Of a stretch of DNA of 64,000 nucleotides, positions 10,123-18,786 are shown piece by piece (the first letter of the stretch is position 1; each line of letters opens with the position of its first letter). Location of the stretch: positions 248,001 through 312,000 of the forward strand of contig NZ_JABBFV010000004.1 of the NCBI RefSeq assembly GCF_012927105.1. The letters run 5' to 3'. A program made the position numbers and the translations under genes. The notes beneath the pieces were generated by a model that was given only the letters and a program-made list of their open reading frames with translations, searched no databases and was not told where the DNA came from. The DNA comes from Sphingobium psychrophilum (lineage in GTDB: Bacteria > Pseudomonadota > Alphaproteobacteria > Sphingomonadales > Sphingomonadaceae).

Positions 10123-11028
10123 TTAGCGGATCGTCGGCGCGACGCCAGCCAGGAAACGCACCAGTGCGTCAGCCAATGCGATGCGGCTGTCGGAAAAACT
10201 GTGGTCGGTCGGCCATACCATCAACCGCGCGGATGGATTGGCCCCCTGCGCATCGGCCGCCGCCTTGCGCGCCATGGCGCCGATCCCCTTTTCCGCGCCC
10301 AATAATGTCAGCGGACGGCGGCCAAAGCCGGCCAGCCGACGCCCCAGGTCGAACTTCTGCCCGTCCGCCTTAATCTCGCCGGTCAGCCCCTCATAGGTCG
10401 CACCATGGAGCGGCGGCAGGTCGCTCGCCACTTCGGCCTTCCACCCCGCCTCGCCTTCCGGCGTGGCCAGCGCCGCCACGGTCTGCGCCGGGTCCCAGGG
10501 GTCGATCAGGAACAGCCCGGCGACGCGCGGGTCGGCGGCGGCGGCATCGGCGGCCATGAAACCGCCCATGCTGTGCCCGGCCACCACGATCGCGCTGGTG
10601 TCGATGCGATATTTGGCGACGACTGAGGGCTGCTGGAGATATTGCAGCGCGGTGAAGGCGTCTTCGGACGCATTGGCGAAGGAGAAGGTGCCGGGGCTGC
10701 CCCAACTGCCGCGATAATGGAGCGTCAGCACATTCCACCCGGCCCGGCGCACGGCCTGAGCCAAGTCCAGATTCTGCTCGTTACCGGGAAAACCATGCAG
10801 CAACAGCAGCGTCGGATGAATGCCCGCCCCCGCGGCGGTGTAGAGCACCGCGTTCATCGCCCCGTCCTGCGCCGGAATGACGAAAGCGCTCATCCCCGCC
10901 GGATAGGCCGCGTCCGGCCTGGGATCGGCAATGACGGCGGAATGGATTGCTGGCTCCTTGGCGATGGCGGGGGCTGACGCAGCTGCCACTCCACAAGACA
11001 GTAAGCAGGCCAATATCACGCGCATCAT
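10123..11028 (-). CDS. Secreted alpha/beta hydrolase
   Basis: 301 residues with a Sec signal (residues 1-23, ending APAIAKE). Oxyanion-hole HGFPGN (79-84), nucleophile elbow VVAGHSMGGF with Ser 153, an acid candidate in LFLIDPWDP, and the catalytic His in PTDHSFSD. It resembles dienelactone-hydrolase or acyl-peptidase-like alpha/beta enzymes; the substrate is unknown. The ATG overlaps the PIN toxin stop by ATGA, so it is translationally coupled to a toxin-antitoxin pair, an odd arrangement. Confidence 0.88.
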   Translation of the reverse strand: MMRVILACLLSCGVAAASAPAIAKEPAIHSAVIADPRPDAAYPAGMSAFVIPAQDGAMNAVLYTAAGAGIHPTLLLLHGFPGNEQNLDLAQAVRRAGWNVLTLHYRGSWGSPGTFSFANASEDAFTALQYLQQPSVVAKYRIDTSAIVVAGHSMGGFMAADAAAADPRVAGLFLIDPWDPAQTVAALATPEGEAGWKAEVASDLPPLHGATYEGLTGEIKADGQKFDLGRRLAGFGRRPLTLLGAEKGIGAMARKAAADAQGANPSARLMVWPTDHSFSDSRIALADALVRFLAGVAPTIR

Positions 11029-11411
11029 TTCAAAACCTCGATTGGCAGAGGAGAATCGCCAAGCTTCCTGAGCACTCCGCGATCGAACGTAACGAAGCTG
11101 TCCGCACGAATCGAAGCGACAATATGCAGCGCGTCAGCGATGTCGCCGCCATGCCGATATCGTTCGATCGCCCATTGGACCACATCGCCCTCTTCGACGG
11201 AGACATTGGGCAAATCCAGTATGTCGATCAGCGTATCGGCAACAACCGATCGCGACAGTTGATAACGGCTGGATAGCAGCCACGCCGTTTCAAGGAACAC
11301 TGTCAGCGGCACATATGCGCCGCTCGCCAGCACCGAATCCGCAAGGCCCGCCTGGTTGGCGTCATCTCGGATCATCGCTCTGGCAAGAATATTGGTATCG
11401 ACCGCTTTCAC
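11025..11411 (-). CDS. PIN-domain toxin (VapC-like)
   Basis: A 128-residue ribonuclease-type PIN domain. The acidic residues expected at the active site are visible: Asp5 (VKAVDTNILAR), Glu41 (VFLETAWLL), Asp93 (GGDIADALH) and Asp110 (FVTFDRGV). I choose the GTG at 11411 because it overlaps the antitoxin TGA as GTGA; a start at 11441 would add ten unlikely residues. The partner is the upstream AbrB-type gene. Family members cleave RNA, often tRNA or rRNA; the target here is unknown. Confidence 0.9.
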   Translation of the reverse strand: MKAVDTNILARAMIRDDANQAGLADSVLASGAYVPLTVFLETAWLLSSRYQLSRSVVADTLIDILDLPNVSVEEGDVVQWAIERYRHGGDIADALHIVASIRADSFVTFDRGVLRKLGDSPLPIEVLK

Positions 11412-11689
11412 CAGTCGCCCTGCTCTCCGCTTTTTGCCCAATGCTCTGCGATGGTCAAATTCATGTCTTCTATGCTGACGGGCGGCCCCTTATAGTCCAT
11501 ACGCGCCTTGATACCCGCCATGATTTCTTCAAAGCTGCGGCCCGACTTTTTATGCTGGGGTTTCAGCAACACGCCGCCGCCCATCAGGACGACATCCAGC
11601 ACCTGACCGGGCGCAAGGCCGAGTTGGTCGCGCACATCCTTGGGGATGACGACCTGGCCTTTGGCCGATAGGGTGGTCTTAGCGTTCAT
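11408..11689 (-). CDS. AbrB/SpoVT-type antitoxin (VapB-like)
   Basis: 93 residues from the ATG at 11689. The swapped-hairpin AbrB DNA-binding domain is clear: TTLSAKGQVVIPKDVRDQLG and LAPGQVLDVVLMGGGVLLKP, followed by a C-terminal toxin-binding tail. A TTG at 11719 would add ten residues but would put the palindrome at 11691-11712 inside the gene. With the ATG the palindrome sits just before the start, where an autoregulatory operator is expected. No Shine-Dalgarno sequence is seen before this ATG. It overlaps the PIN gene by GTGA. Confidence 0.88.
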   Translation of the reverse strand: MNAKTTLSAKGQVVIPKDVRDQLGLAPGQVLDVVLMGGGVLLKPQHKKSGRSFEEIMAGIKARMDYKGPPVSIEDMNLTIAEHWAKSGEQGDW

Positions 11690-11690
11690 G

Positions 11691-11712
11691 ACGGTAAGAT
11701 GCGTCTTACCGT
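11691..11712. promoter_or_regulatory. Palindrome before the AbrB/PIN pair (candidate operator)
   Basis: A perfect 9-bp inverted repeat, ACGGTAAGA and TCTTACCGT around four bases, lies in the 31-bp gap between the rbfA stop and the antitoxin ATG. AbrB-type antitoxins bind such palindromes to repress their own operon. It could also form an RNA hairpin if the pair is read from the rbfA transcript. Confidence 0.5.
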
Positions 11713-11720
11713 GCGCCAAG

Positions 11721-12122
11721 TCAATCCTCGCCCTCGTCCTTCACCAGATCCTGCGCCACCTTGGGCTGGCGCAGCAGCTTGTCGATATGACTGCCTTCGT
11801 CGAAGCTGTCGTCCGCCAGGAATTTCAGCTTGGCGGCATATTTGAGCGTCATGCGGCCGGCGACCGCACGTTGCAAATAGGCGGTGTTGGTGCGCAACGC
11901 CTTGAGCACCGCAGCCTCATCCTGCCCCAGCAGCGATTTGATGAAGATGGTGGCATGGCGCAGGTCGGGCGACATGCGCACTTCGGTCACGCTGACGACA
12001 TGCTTGGCTAGCACATCGTCATGCACATCGTCACGCTGGAGGATGTCGGACAGGATATGACGCACCTGCTCGCCCACACGGAGCAGGCGGACGGTTGAGC
12101 CTTCGGGTTGTTGTGAAACCAT
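11721..12122 (-). CDS. rbfA: Ribosome-binding factor A
   Basis: 30S maturation and cold-adaptation factor. 133 residues from the ATG at 12122 (a TTG one codon earlier is possible). KH-like family features are present: [37 protein letters not shown], the long helix around [18 protein letters not shown], and [25 protein letters not shown]. The start lies only 4 bp after the stop of the HTH antitoxin gene, and a strong hairpin separates infB from that toxin-antitoxin pair, so rbfA may depend on the pair's promoter. Confidence 0.96.
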   Translation of the reverse strand: MVSQQPEGSTVRLLRVGEQVRHILSDILQRDDVHDDVLAKHVVSVTEVRMSPDLRHATIFIKSLLGQDEAAVLKALRTNTAYLQRAVAGRMTLKYAAKLKFLADDSFDEGSHIDKLLRQPKVAQDLVKDEGED

Positions 12123-12126
12123 CAAT

Positions 12127-12501
12127 CTAACTTTCAGGTGCTATGTCGCTAAGCGAAAGAGTGAGACTCTCAGCAAGTCTGATCCAAGTGCCGATGGAAC
12201 CTTGGTTATTACCTCTTTCAAGGTCGCTCAAATAAGCAGACGTAATGCCTGCTTTAAGCCCTAACTGCTGCAATGTCAGATTTCTATATTTTCGCCATGC
12301 ACGCAATGGACTGTCGCCAGCCATGATCTTGTCGATTACTTCTACAGGAACATATTCCTCGCCTTCTACGCGACGATGTTCCGCATCGACAGCGGCCATT
12401 CCATCCGCCCTGTCCTCGGCAATATCGACCAGCCGCTGATAATCCTCGATCGGCAACATGGCGATCTTTTGACCGGCGATCTCGACAATTTGGACAGTCA
12501 T
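12127..12501 (-). CDS. HTH (XRE) antitoxin of a RelE-type toxin
   Basis: 124 residues. The N-terminal part ([21 protein letters not shown]) resembles a Phd/YefM-like strand-helix or linker; residues 64-124 are an XRE helix-turn-helix ([20 protein letters not shown], then [13 protein letters not shown]). The ATG overlaps the toxin stop by ATGA, so the order is toxin first, as in HigBA. It probably neutralises the toxin and represses the operon at the palindrome overlapping the toxin start. The pair is richer in A and T than the surrounding core genes. Confidence 0.88.
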   Translation of the reverse strand: MTVQIVEIAGQKIAMLPIEDYQRLVDIAEDRADGMAAVDAEHRRVEGEEYVPVEVIDKIMAGDSPLRAWRKYRNLTLQQLGLKAGITSAYLSDLERGNNQGSIGTWIRLAESLTLSLSDIAPES

Positions 12502-12749
12502 GGGTTCACCTCATAAGCCGATCCGCGTGGCGCTATATCGTCGATCCAGAGAATATCCTGATCGATGCGAAAAATCACGCGCCAGTCCTGAACCCTCAAG
12601 CGATATTCAGGTCGACCCTGCAAGCGTTTCACATTCGCTTCCAACGACGCCGGATCACCCGCCAATTCGTCGATTTTCTGCCGGATAAGCATCCGCTTAT
12701 TCGACCGCAGCAATGCCCTCATCGCCGTTTTCGAAAAACGAATATCCAT
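12498..12749 (-). CDS. RelE/ParE/HigB-type toxin
   Basis: 83 residues with the compact RelE fold pattern: an N-terminal FSKTAMRALLRSNKRMLIRQ helix, ANVKRLQGRPEYRLRVQDWR, and the core strand WRVIFRIDQDILWIDDIAPR. Family members are ribosome-dependent mRNA interferases or gyrase inhibitors; the RLQGR...YRLRV...WRVIF pattern is nearest RelE/HigB. No Shine-Dalgarno sequence precedes the ATG, and the predicted -10 box ends only about 9 bp before it, which points to a leaderless message. Confidence 0.88.
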   Translation of the reverse strand: MDIRFSKTAMRALLRSNKRMLIRQKIDELAGDPASLEANVKRLQGRPEYRLRVQDWRVIFRIDQDILWIDDIAPRGSAYEVNP

Positions 12750-12784
12750 CCATATAAACTATATGGATGGGAAAATCCGGTCAA
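12746..12784 (-). promoter_or_regulatory. Candidate promoter and operator of the RelE/HTH pair
   Basis: A perfect 11-bp inverted repeat, CCATCCATATA and TATATGGATGG around three bases (12746-12770), overlaps the toxin start codon. On the minus strand TTGACC (12784-12779) and TATAGT (12763-12758) form a -35/-10 pair with a short 15-bp spacer. The -10 lies inside the palindrome, so antitoxin binding would block transcription. Transcription would begin within a few bases of the ATG. Confidence 0.5.
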
Positions 12785-12821
12785 GAAATTTAGCTCATAG
12801 CTAATTTCCTGACCGGATTTT
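12772..12821 (-). terminator. Strong hairpin between infB and the toxin-antitoxin pair
   Basis: A stem of about 23 bp (AAAATCCGGTCA paired with TTGACCGGATTTT, extended through AAATTAGCT/AGCTAAATTT with one bulge and one wobble) has a 3-nt loop and begins 6 bp after the infB stop. The last arm ends GGATTTT, a short T-run. It is a plausible infB terminator, working in either direction, and its 3' arm contains the TTGACC proposed as the toxin promoter -35. Confidence 0.65.
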
Positions 12822-12826
12822 GTAAC

Positions 12827-15415
12827 TTACAGCGTGCGGACGCGCTCTTCGACCTCGAACAGTTCCAGCGTATCGCCAGCCTTGATGTCGTTCGTATCCT
12901 GCAAGACCGCACCGCACTCCATGCCTGCGCGGACTTCGGACACATCGTCCTTGAACCGGCGCAGCGAGTGGATGACCGTCTTGGACACGATGACGTCGGA
13001 CCGGGTGAGGCGCGCATTGAGCCCCTTGCGGATAATGCCGTCCAGGACGAGGAGGCCTGCCGCCTTGTCCTTCTTGCCCGCCGGGAACACCTGCAACACT
13101 TCGGCGCGACCCACGATCGTTTCGATGCGTTCGGGCGCCAGCTGGCCCGCCATTTCGCCACGCACTTCCTCAAGAAGGTCGTAGATCACGTCATAATAGC
13201 GCAACGAGATCTTCTCGCGCACGGCCAGCGGACGCGCCTTGGCGTTGGGACGGACGTTAAAGCCGATCAGCGGCGCGCGGCTGGCGGCTGCCAGCGTAAC
13301 ATCGCTTTCGGTGATCGCACCCACGCCGGAGCTGAGGATACGCACCTTGATCTCGTCGGTCGAAATGCGGTTGAGCGCGGTGACGATCGCTTCGACCGAA
13401 CCCTGCACGTCGCCCCGGATCACGACCGGATATTCGATCATGGTCGTGCTGAGCGCAGAGAACATGCTTTCGAAGTTGGTCGGAATCGATGCCGTCCGCT
13501 TGAGCGTGATCTGCTCCTGGCGGTAGGCCGCGACTTCGCGGGCGCGCGCTTCGTTCTCGACGACGGTGAGCTGGTCGCCCGCCTTGGGAACGCCGGACAG
13601 GCCCAGCACTTCAACCGGGGTCGATGGACCGGCGGACTTCACCTGCTGGCCCTTGTCATTGACCAGCGCACGGACCTTGCCGCTCTCTGCGCCGATGACG
13701 AAGGTGTCGCCGACCTTGAGCGTGCCCTTGCGCACCAGCACGGTGGCGACCGCGCCGCGGCCCTTGTCCAGCTGCGCCTCGATCACATTGCCTTCGGCAG
13801 CGCGATCGGGGTTGGCGGTCAGTTCCATGACTTCGGCCTGGAGCAGGATCTTCTCGATCAGTTCGTCAAGGCCGGTCTTCTTGAGAGCCGAAACCTCCAC
13901 ATCCTGAACGTCGCCGCCCATATCCTCGACCACGATCTCCTCGCTCAACAGGCGCTCACGCACCTTTTGCGGATTGGCGTCGGGCTTGTCGCACTTGTTG
14001 ATCGCCACGATCATCGGCACGCCAGCGGCCTTGGTATGATTGATCGCCTCGATCGTCTGCGGCATCAGCCCGTCGTCGGCCGCCACCACCAGGATGACGA
14101 TGTCGGTGACGTTGGCACCGCGGGCGCGCATTTCCGAGAAGGCTTCATGGCCCGGCGTGTCGAGGAAAGTGATGACGTCGCCACCCTTGGTCGTCACCTG
14201 ATAGGCGCCGATATGCTGGGTGATGCCGCCGCTTTCGCCCGCGACCACATCGGTCCCGCGCAAGGCGTCCAGCAGCGAGGTCTTGCCGTGATCGACATGG
14301 CCCATGATCGTCACGACCGGCGCGCGAGTCTTCAGGGTTTCGACCGCATCGGCTTCGCCCGTGATACCGATTTCCACGTCGGCGTCGGACACGCGCTGGA
14401 TACGGTGGCCGAATTCTTCGACCAGCAGTTCTGCCGTATCCTGATCGATCGGCTGGTTCAGCGTAACCGCCTGCCCCATCTTGAACAGCGACTTGACCAG
14501 GTCCGCGCCCTTTTCGGCCATACGGTTGGCCAGTTCCTGAACGGTGATGACTTCAGGCACCACGACGTCGCGCGACTGCTTCTCACGCGTCTTGGAACCG
14601 CCTGCATAATGCGCACGGCGTTCCTTTTCACGGGCGCGCTTGAGCGCGGCAAGGCTGCGAGCGCGGGCGCTGTCGTCGTCGGCCAGGGCCTTGGTGACGG
14701 TCAGCTTGCCAGCCTGGCGACGATTATCCTCGCCCTTCTTCGCGCGTTCCGGCTTGGCCGGTTCCGGGCGCTTGATCGGCGACACCGGGGTAAAGCGACG
14801 CGGGGGCGGCGCGGGGGCGGCCACCGCGCCGGCAACGGGCTGCTCCTGTTCGGCAGGTGCAGCGGGCGCTGCCTCCGCCTGCGTCGGCTGCGCGGGCGCT
14901 GCAACTTCGGCGACAGGGTCCGGGCTTGCCGGTGCGACAGGCGCAGGCGTCACATCGGCCGTTTCGGCGACGTTGCGACTTTCTTCGGCGCGGCGCTTCT
15001 GTTCCTCGATGGCGGCCAGACGCGCGGCATCCTCACGACGGCGCGCATCTTCTTGCGCGGTCATGCGGGCTTCTTCGGCCTCGCGCAGCAGCTTGGCCTG
15101 CAATTCCTGACGCGACATCAGGCTCTGCGGCGGCGACTGACGCACCGGCGCGGGCTGCGGCGCGCGGGCCTGCTGCGGCGCAGGCGCGGCGGGGCGCGGC
15201 GCGGCCGGCGTGGGATCGGCCTGGGGCGCAGCCGCAGGGGCAGCACCGGTCGTCTCACCCGGCTTGCCCAGGACGCGGCGCCGCTTCACTTCAACCACGA
15301 CCGTATTCTTGCGGCCATGGCTAAACTGCTGCTGCACCTGACCGGATTCCACGGTCCGCTTGATGCCCAGTGGCTTGCGGCCCAGAACCGGCTTGTCTTC
15401 CTTGCTGTCACTCAT
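12827..15415 (-). CDS. infB: Translation initiation factor IF-2
   Basis: GTPase that recruits fMet-tRNA to the ribosome. 862 residues. A long Pro/Ala/Gln/Glu-rich N-terminal region (about 1-290) has an alphaproteobacterial-type [20 protein letters not shown] start and a helical [18 protein letters not shown] stretch. Then IF2_N ([20 protein letters not shown]), GTPase G1 GHVDHGKT (about residues 370-377), G3 DTPGHEAF and G4 NKCDKP. Domains II-IV end [16 protein letters not shown]. It lies downstream of ylxR and is the last gene before the strong hairpin at 12772-12821. Confidence 0.98.
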   Translation of the reverse strand: MSDSKEDKPVLGRKPLGIKRTVESGQVQQQFSHGRKNTVVVEVKRRRVLGKPGETTGAAPAAAPQADPTPAAPRPAAPAPQQARAPQPAPVRQSPPQSLMSRQELQAKLLREAEEARMTAQEDARRREDAARLAAIEEQKRRAEESRNVAETADVTPAPVAPASPDPVAEVAAPAQPTQAEAAPAAPAEQEQPVAGAVAAPAPPPRRFTPVSPIKRPEPAKPERAKKGEDNRRQAGKLTVTKALADDDSARARSLAALKRAREKERRAHYAGGSKTREKQSRDVVVPEVITVQELANRMAEKGADLVKSLFKMGQAVTLNQPIDQDTAELLVEEFGHRIQRVSDADVEIGITGEADAVETLKTRAPVVTIMGHVDHGKTSLLDALRGTDVVAGESGGITQHIGAYQVTTKGGDVITFLDTPGHEAFSEMRARGANVTDIVILVVAADDGLMPQTIEAINHTKAAGVPMIVAINKCDKPDANPQKVRERLLSEEIVVEDMGGDVQDVEVSALKKTGLDELIEKILLQAEVMELTANPDRAAEGNVIEAQLDKGRGAVATVLVRKGTLKVGDTFVIGAESGKVRALVNDKGQQVKSAGPSTPVEVLGLSGVPKAGDQLTVVENEARAREVAAYRQEQITLKRTASIPTNFESMFSALSTTMIEYPVVIRGDVQGSVEAIVTALNRISTDEIKVRILSSGVGAITESDVTLAAASRAPLIGFNVRPNAKARPLAVREKISLRYYDVIYDLLEEVRGEMAGQLAPERIETIVGRAEVLQVFPAGKKDKAAGLLVLDGIIRKGLNARLTRSDVIVSKTVIHSLRRFKDDVSEVRAGMECGAVLQDTNDIKAGDTLELFEVEERVRTL

Positions 15416-15496
15416 ACGACTGAACTTAACCCTTCACTTCCGCTCCGACCGGAAAGGCCCGTCGGCGCCCTTAACATATTCACATCCGAAATTGAC

Positions 15497-16159
15497 CTAA
15501 GCGACCACGCCCGGCACATCGGTGGAGTCAGGCTCCCCATGCACAGGCGCCCCGTTAGCGCAACCCAGATAGCTTTCCAAGCGGCCTATGGCCGCACGCA
15601 GACGCGACGCCGCACGCGAGTCGGTTACTGCGATATGGACGACATTGTCGCGCCCCATTGCCATAGATAGGGCCTCTCGGTCCACAGGCAAGACGACACC
15701 TGCCAAATCCGTGCCTTCGGCTTCCTGTCCCACGCGCAGCGCCTGGTCCAGTTTCCGGTTTCCATCGGCCGCCGCATCGGCGGCATGGAGCAGCAACCGC
15801 ACCTGGCCCTTGCGGCAGGCGACGTCGATCTTTTCGGACCCCGTCAGCAGCATCGACGCGCGCGATTCCAGCCCCAACCGGTCGAGCAGCGTCTTGCGCA
15901 GCCCGGACTCGATCATCGCCGGCAGGTCGCCGGGAATCTGAAGGTCGCTATCCTTGAACGCGCGAGCGAGCGCGCCCTTGAGCTTGCCCTTGGCCAGCGC
16001 GACTTCCAGTTCGGCGCGCGATATGCCGATCCAGGCACCCCGCCCCGCCGCCTTGGCGCGGATGTCGGGCAGCACCTGACCCTCCGGCCCCACCGCCAGG
16101 CGAACCAGCGTTTCGGGGTCGGCGCGGTCGCCGCTCAATATGCATTTGCGTTCGGTCAT
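15497..16159 (-). CDS. YlxR (DUF448) RNA-binding protein fused to an L7Ae-like domain
   Basis: 220 residues. The N-terminal YlxR domain starts TERKCILSGDRADPETLVRL and contains GRGAWIGISRAELEVAL. The C-terminal half (about 90-185), with RASMLLTGSEKIDVACRKGQ, LLLHAADAAADG and LPVDREALSMAMGR, is an L7Ae/L30e-like RNA-binding domain, a two-domain form common in alphaproteobacteria. It sits between nusA (with the tautomerase gene interposed) and infB, the usual place for ylxR, and probably acts on RNA or RNase P-related targets. Confidence 0.93.
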   Translation of the reverse strand: MTERKCILSGDRADPETLVRLAVGPEGQVLPDIRAKAAGRGAWIGISRAELEVALAKGKLKGALARAFKDSDLQIPGDLPAMIESGLRKTLLDRLGLESRASMLLTGSEKIDVACRKGQVRLLLHAADAAADGNRKLDQALRVGQEAEGTDLAGVVLPVDREALSMAMGRDNVVHIAVTDSRAASRLRAAIGRLESYLGCANGAPVHGEPDSTDVPGVVA

Positions 16160-16222
16160 GCGCGCCCCTCCGCCAAAACGGATGAAAGGGCAAGTCCAAC
16201 GCTGTCGAGAGGCGCTATTCTC

Positions 16223-16459
16223 TCATCGGGGAGTGTCCGCAACATGGGCGTCCTCCCTTATAAGAGGGGCAGGCGCACGATCGGCCAGCAACAGGCCGCC
16301 AGCGCCATAATTTTCGAGGCTCAGTTCGGTGATATTGATCTGCACGGCAGACGCCGGCTTCCCCAGTCGCTCAACGAGCGACCGGGTGACGTCGGCAACC
16401 AGCGCGGCTTTCTGCTCGCGGGTCACCGCACCAGCCAGACGGATATCAACGAAAGGCAT
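16223..16459 (-). CDS. 4-oxalocrotonate tautomerase-family protein
   Basis: 78 residues beginning MPFVDIRLAG: removal of Met exposes Pro1, the catalytic base of the tautomerase superfamily. The family pattern continues with GAVTREQKAALVADVTRSLVERLGKPASAV and INITELSLENYGAGG. It is slightly longer than the usual 62-residue monomer. The gene starts 6 bp after the nusA stop and lies before ylxR, so it should be co-transcribed with nusA-infB, an unexpected neighbour for transcription and translation factors. Substrate unknown. Confidence 0.9.
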   Translation of the reverse strand: MPFVDIRLAGAVTREQKAALVADVTRSLVERLGKPASAVQINITELSLENYGAGGLLLADRAPAPLIREDAHVADTPR

Positions 16460-16465
16460 CTGCGC

Positions 16466-18040
16466 TCAGGCTTCCTCGTCTTCGAACCAATGGGCGCGGG
16501 CGGCCATGATGATCTCATTGCCCTGCTCGTCCGACAGGCCATAGGCAGCCAGGATGCCGCCCTTGTCCTCGGCACCGCTATCCGATTTGCGGCGACGCTG
16601 GTCGACGCGCTTCTTCTGCACCAGTTCGTCGGTGGCCAGGTCGGCCAGGTCGTCCAGCGTCTTGATACTCGCCTTGCCCAGCGTGACCAGCATCGCTTCG
16701 GTCAAGTGCGGAATCTCCGCCAGCGCGTCCTCGACGCCCATAGCCTTGCGTTCCTCACGGGCAGCAGCCTCGCGGCGCTCCAGCGCTTCGAGCGCACGGT
16801 TCTGCAATTCGCCGGCCAGTTCGTCGTCGAACCCTTCGATCGCCGCCAGTTCGTCGATCTCGACATAGGCGACCTCTTCCAGTTCGCCAAAGCCCTCGGC
16901 AACCAGCAGCTGCGACAGCGTCTCGTCCACGTCCAGTTCGTTCTGGAACAGTTCGGAACGGCTGACAAATTCCTTCTGGCGCTTCTCGCTGGCGTCGGCT
17001 TCGGTCATGATGTCGATCGCCTTGCCGGTCAGCTGGCTGGCGAGGCGGACATTCTGGCCGCGGCGACCGATGGCGAGCGACAGCTGATCGTCAGGGACGA
17101 CCACTTCGATACGCTCTTCTTCTTCATCGATGACGACGCGGCTGACCTGGGCCGGCTGCAACGCATTGACGACGAAGGTGGCGGTATCTTCCGACCAGGG
17201 GATGATGTCGATCTTTTCGCCCTGCATTTCCTGCACGACGGCCTGCACGCGGCTGCCCTTCATGCCGACGCAGGCGCCGACCGGATCGATGCTCGAATCG
17301 CGGCTGATGACGCCGATCTTGGCGCGGCTGCCCGGATCGCGGGCGGCGGCCATGATGGTGATGACGCCGTCGTAGATTTCCGGCACTTCCTGCGCAAACA
17401 GCTTCTTCATGAATTCAGGATGCGCGCGGCTGAGGAAAATCTGCGGCCCGCGATTTTCGCGGCGCACGTTCAGCACGACCGAACGGATGCGATCGCCGAC
17501 GCGAACGACTTCGCGCGGGATTTGCTGGTCGCGGCGGATGACGCCTTCGGCGCGGCCCAGATTGACGACCACATGGCCGAATTCAACTGACTTGACGACG
17601 CCGGTGATGATTTCACCCACGCGGTCCTTGAACTCTTCATGCTGGCGCTCGCGCTCGGCATCGCGGACCTTCTGGAAGATCACCTGCTTGGCGGACTGGG
17701 CGTCGATGCGGCCCAGGTCGATCGCGGGCAGCGGATCGACGATGAAGTCGCCGACCACGGCATCCTTCTTCAGCTTCTGCCCGGCCTTCAGGTCGACCTG
17801 CTTGAAATAATCCTCGACCAGCTCGACCACTTCGACCACGCGCCACAGGCGCAGGTCGCCGGTTTCCGGGTCCAGCTTCGCGCGGATGTCGTTTTCAGCG
17901 CCGTAGCGCGCGCGGGCGGCGCGCTGGATCGCATCTTCCATCGCTTCGATGACGATCGCCTTGTCGATCATCTTTTCGGATGCGACGCTGTTGGCGATCG
18001 CGATCAGTTCGGCCCGATTGGCGGAAATGGCGTTGGCCAT
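16466..18040 (-). CDS. nusA: Transcription termination/antitermination factor NusA
   Basis: 524 residues. N-terminal RNAP-binding domain (SANRAELIAIANSVASEKMI), S1 domain (about 130-200, with GEIITGVVKSVEFGHVVVNL), KH1/KH2 (about 230-345, with DPVGACVGMKGSRVQAVVQE and LAIGRRGQNVRLASQLTG), and an acidic C-terminal region with AR2-like helical repeats. Cotranscribed with rimP, which ends 14 bp upstream. Confidence 0.98.
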   Translation of the reverse strand: MANAISANRAELIAIANSVASEKMIDKAIVIEAMEDAIQRAARARYGAENDIRAKLDPETGDLRLWRVVEVVELVEDYFKQVDLKAGQKLKKDAVVGDFIVDPLPAIDLGRIDAQSAKQVIFQKVRDAERERQHEEFKDRVGEIITGVVKSVEFGHVVVNLGRAEGVIRRDQQIPREVVRVGDRIRSVVLNVRRENRGPQIFLSRAHPEFMKKLFAQEVPEIYDGVITIMAAARDPGSRAKIGVISRDSSIDPVGACVGMKGSRVQAVVQEMQGEKIDIIPWSEDTATFVVNALQPAQVSRVVIDEEEERIEVVVPDDQLSLAIGRRGQNVRLASQLTGKAIDIMTEADASEKRQKEFVSRSELFQNELDVDETLSQLLVAEGFGELEEVAYVEIDELAAIEGFDDELAGELQNRALEALERREAAAREERKAMGVEDALAEIPHLTEAMLVTLGKASIKTLDDLADLATDELVQKKRVDQRRRKSDSGAEDKGGILAAYGLSDEQGNEIIMAARAHWFEDEEA

Positions 18041-18054
18041 GGTCTTATGAACCC

Positions 18055-18579
18055 TTATTCTTCGGTTTCAAAATCATCCGCCCCATCGGAGGACAGCGGC
18101 ATTGTAGCAGAAAGGAGCGCGTCGGTCAGCAGCAGCTTCGCGTCGCTGACCAGCGCGAAGGGAATGACGACGTCGCCACTCTTCACGTCGGTAAACAGGA
18201 TATCGTCGCCTTCGACCCCGTTCAGGACGCCGCGGAAGCTTTTGCGTCCGTCGACGATTTCCGTCGCGGTGATCTTGGCCTCGTGCCCCGCCCATTCGAT
18301 GAAGTCGTGCAGCCGGGTCAGCGGCCGGTCGATGCCCGGCGAACTGACTTCCAGTCGATAGGCCTCCTCGATCGGATCGGCCTCGTCCATCACGTCCGAA
18401 ATGCGGCGGGAGATGGCGGCGCAATCCTCGATGACCAATTGCTTGGTCCTGGGATTTTCGGCCATGATCTGCAACGTATGCTCGTCGCCCGACCCGAACA
18501 GCTTGATCCGCACGAGGTCGAAGCCCAGGGCCTTCACCTCGGGTTCGATCAGCGCGGTCAATAGGGCGATGTCCGCCAT
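18055..18579 (-). CDS. rimP: Ribosome maturation factor RimP
   Basis: 174 residues; N-terminal alpha/beta domain (LIEPEVKALGFDLVRIKLFG, CAAISRRISDVMDE, YRLEVSSPGIDRPLT) and a C-terminal SH3-like domain (FRGVLNGVEGDDILFTD). Needed for 30S maturation. First gene of the rimP-nusA-(tautomerase)-ylxR-infB operon; the candidate promoter lies about 100 bp upstream. Confidence 0.97.
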   Translation of the reverse strand: MADIALLTALIEPEVKALGFDLVRIKLFGSGDEHTLQIMAENPRTKQLVIEDCAAISRRISDVMDEADPIEEAYRLEVSSPGIDRPLTRLHDFIEWAGHEAKITATEIVDGRKSFRGVLNGVEGDDILFTDVKSGDVVIPFALVSDAKLLLTDALLSATMPLSSDGADDFETEE

Positions 18580-18632
18580 GCAATCTCCAGAAACTCATAT
18601 GCGCGCTTCCCGCACCGCAAACCTAAAAGCGC

Positions 18633-18651
18633 CGCAAGCGTTTCGCTTGCG
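18633..18651 (-). other. Perfect hairpin in the rimP leader
   Basis: CGCAAGCG and CGCTTGCG form an 8-bp perfect stem with a 3-nt loop, between the predicted rimP promoter and the rimP start. There is no T-run, so it is a leader structure rather than a simple terminator. Confidence 0.5.
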
Positions 18652-18687
18652 ACCCTGACATGTGTAACGATGTAAGGAAGCAAGAGC

Positions 18688-18716
18688 GATATAGGCGCAA
18701 CATAGGAAATCTGCAA
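18688..18716 (-). promoter_or_regulatory. Candidate sigma-70 promoter of the rimP-nusA-infB operon
   Basis: On the minus strand TTGCAG (18716-18711) and TATATC (18693-18688) are separated by 17 bp. This is the best match in the 207-bp region between rimP and the divergent sugar dehydrogenase gene. Confidence 0.4.
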
Positions 18717-18786
18717 CATTATTCGTTGTCGCTCATTCTAGCAGCCAAGATACACGCCCCGACCGCCTGAACCGCCGGAGACATAG

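Noticed and set aside
12968..15670. A 900-codon open frame on the plus strand opposite infB
   Set aside because: In high-GC DNA the antisense frame of a real gene stays open. It has no domain or start signal, while infB on the minus strand is unmistakable.
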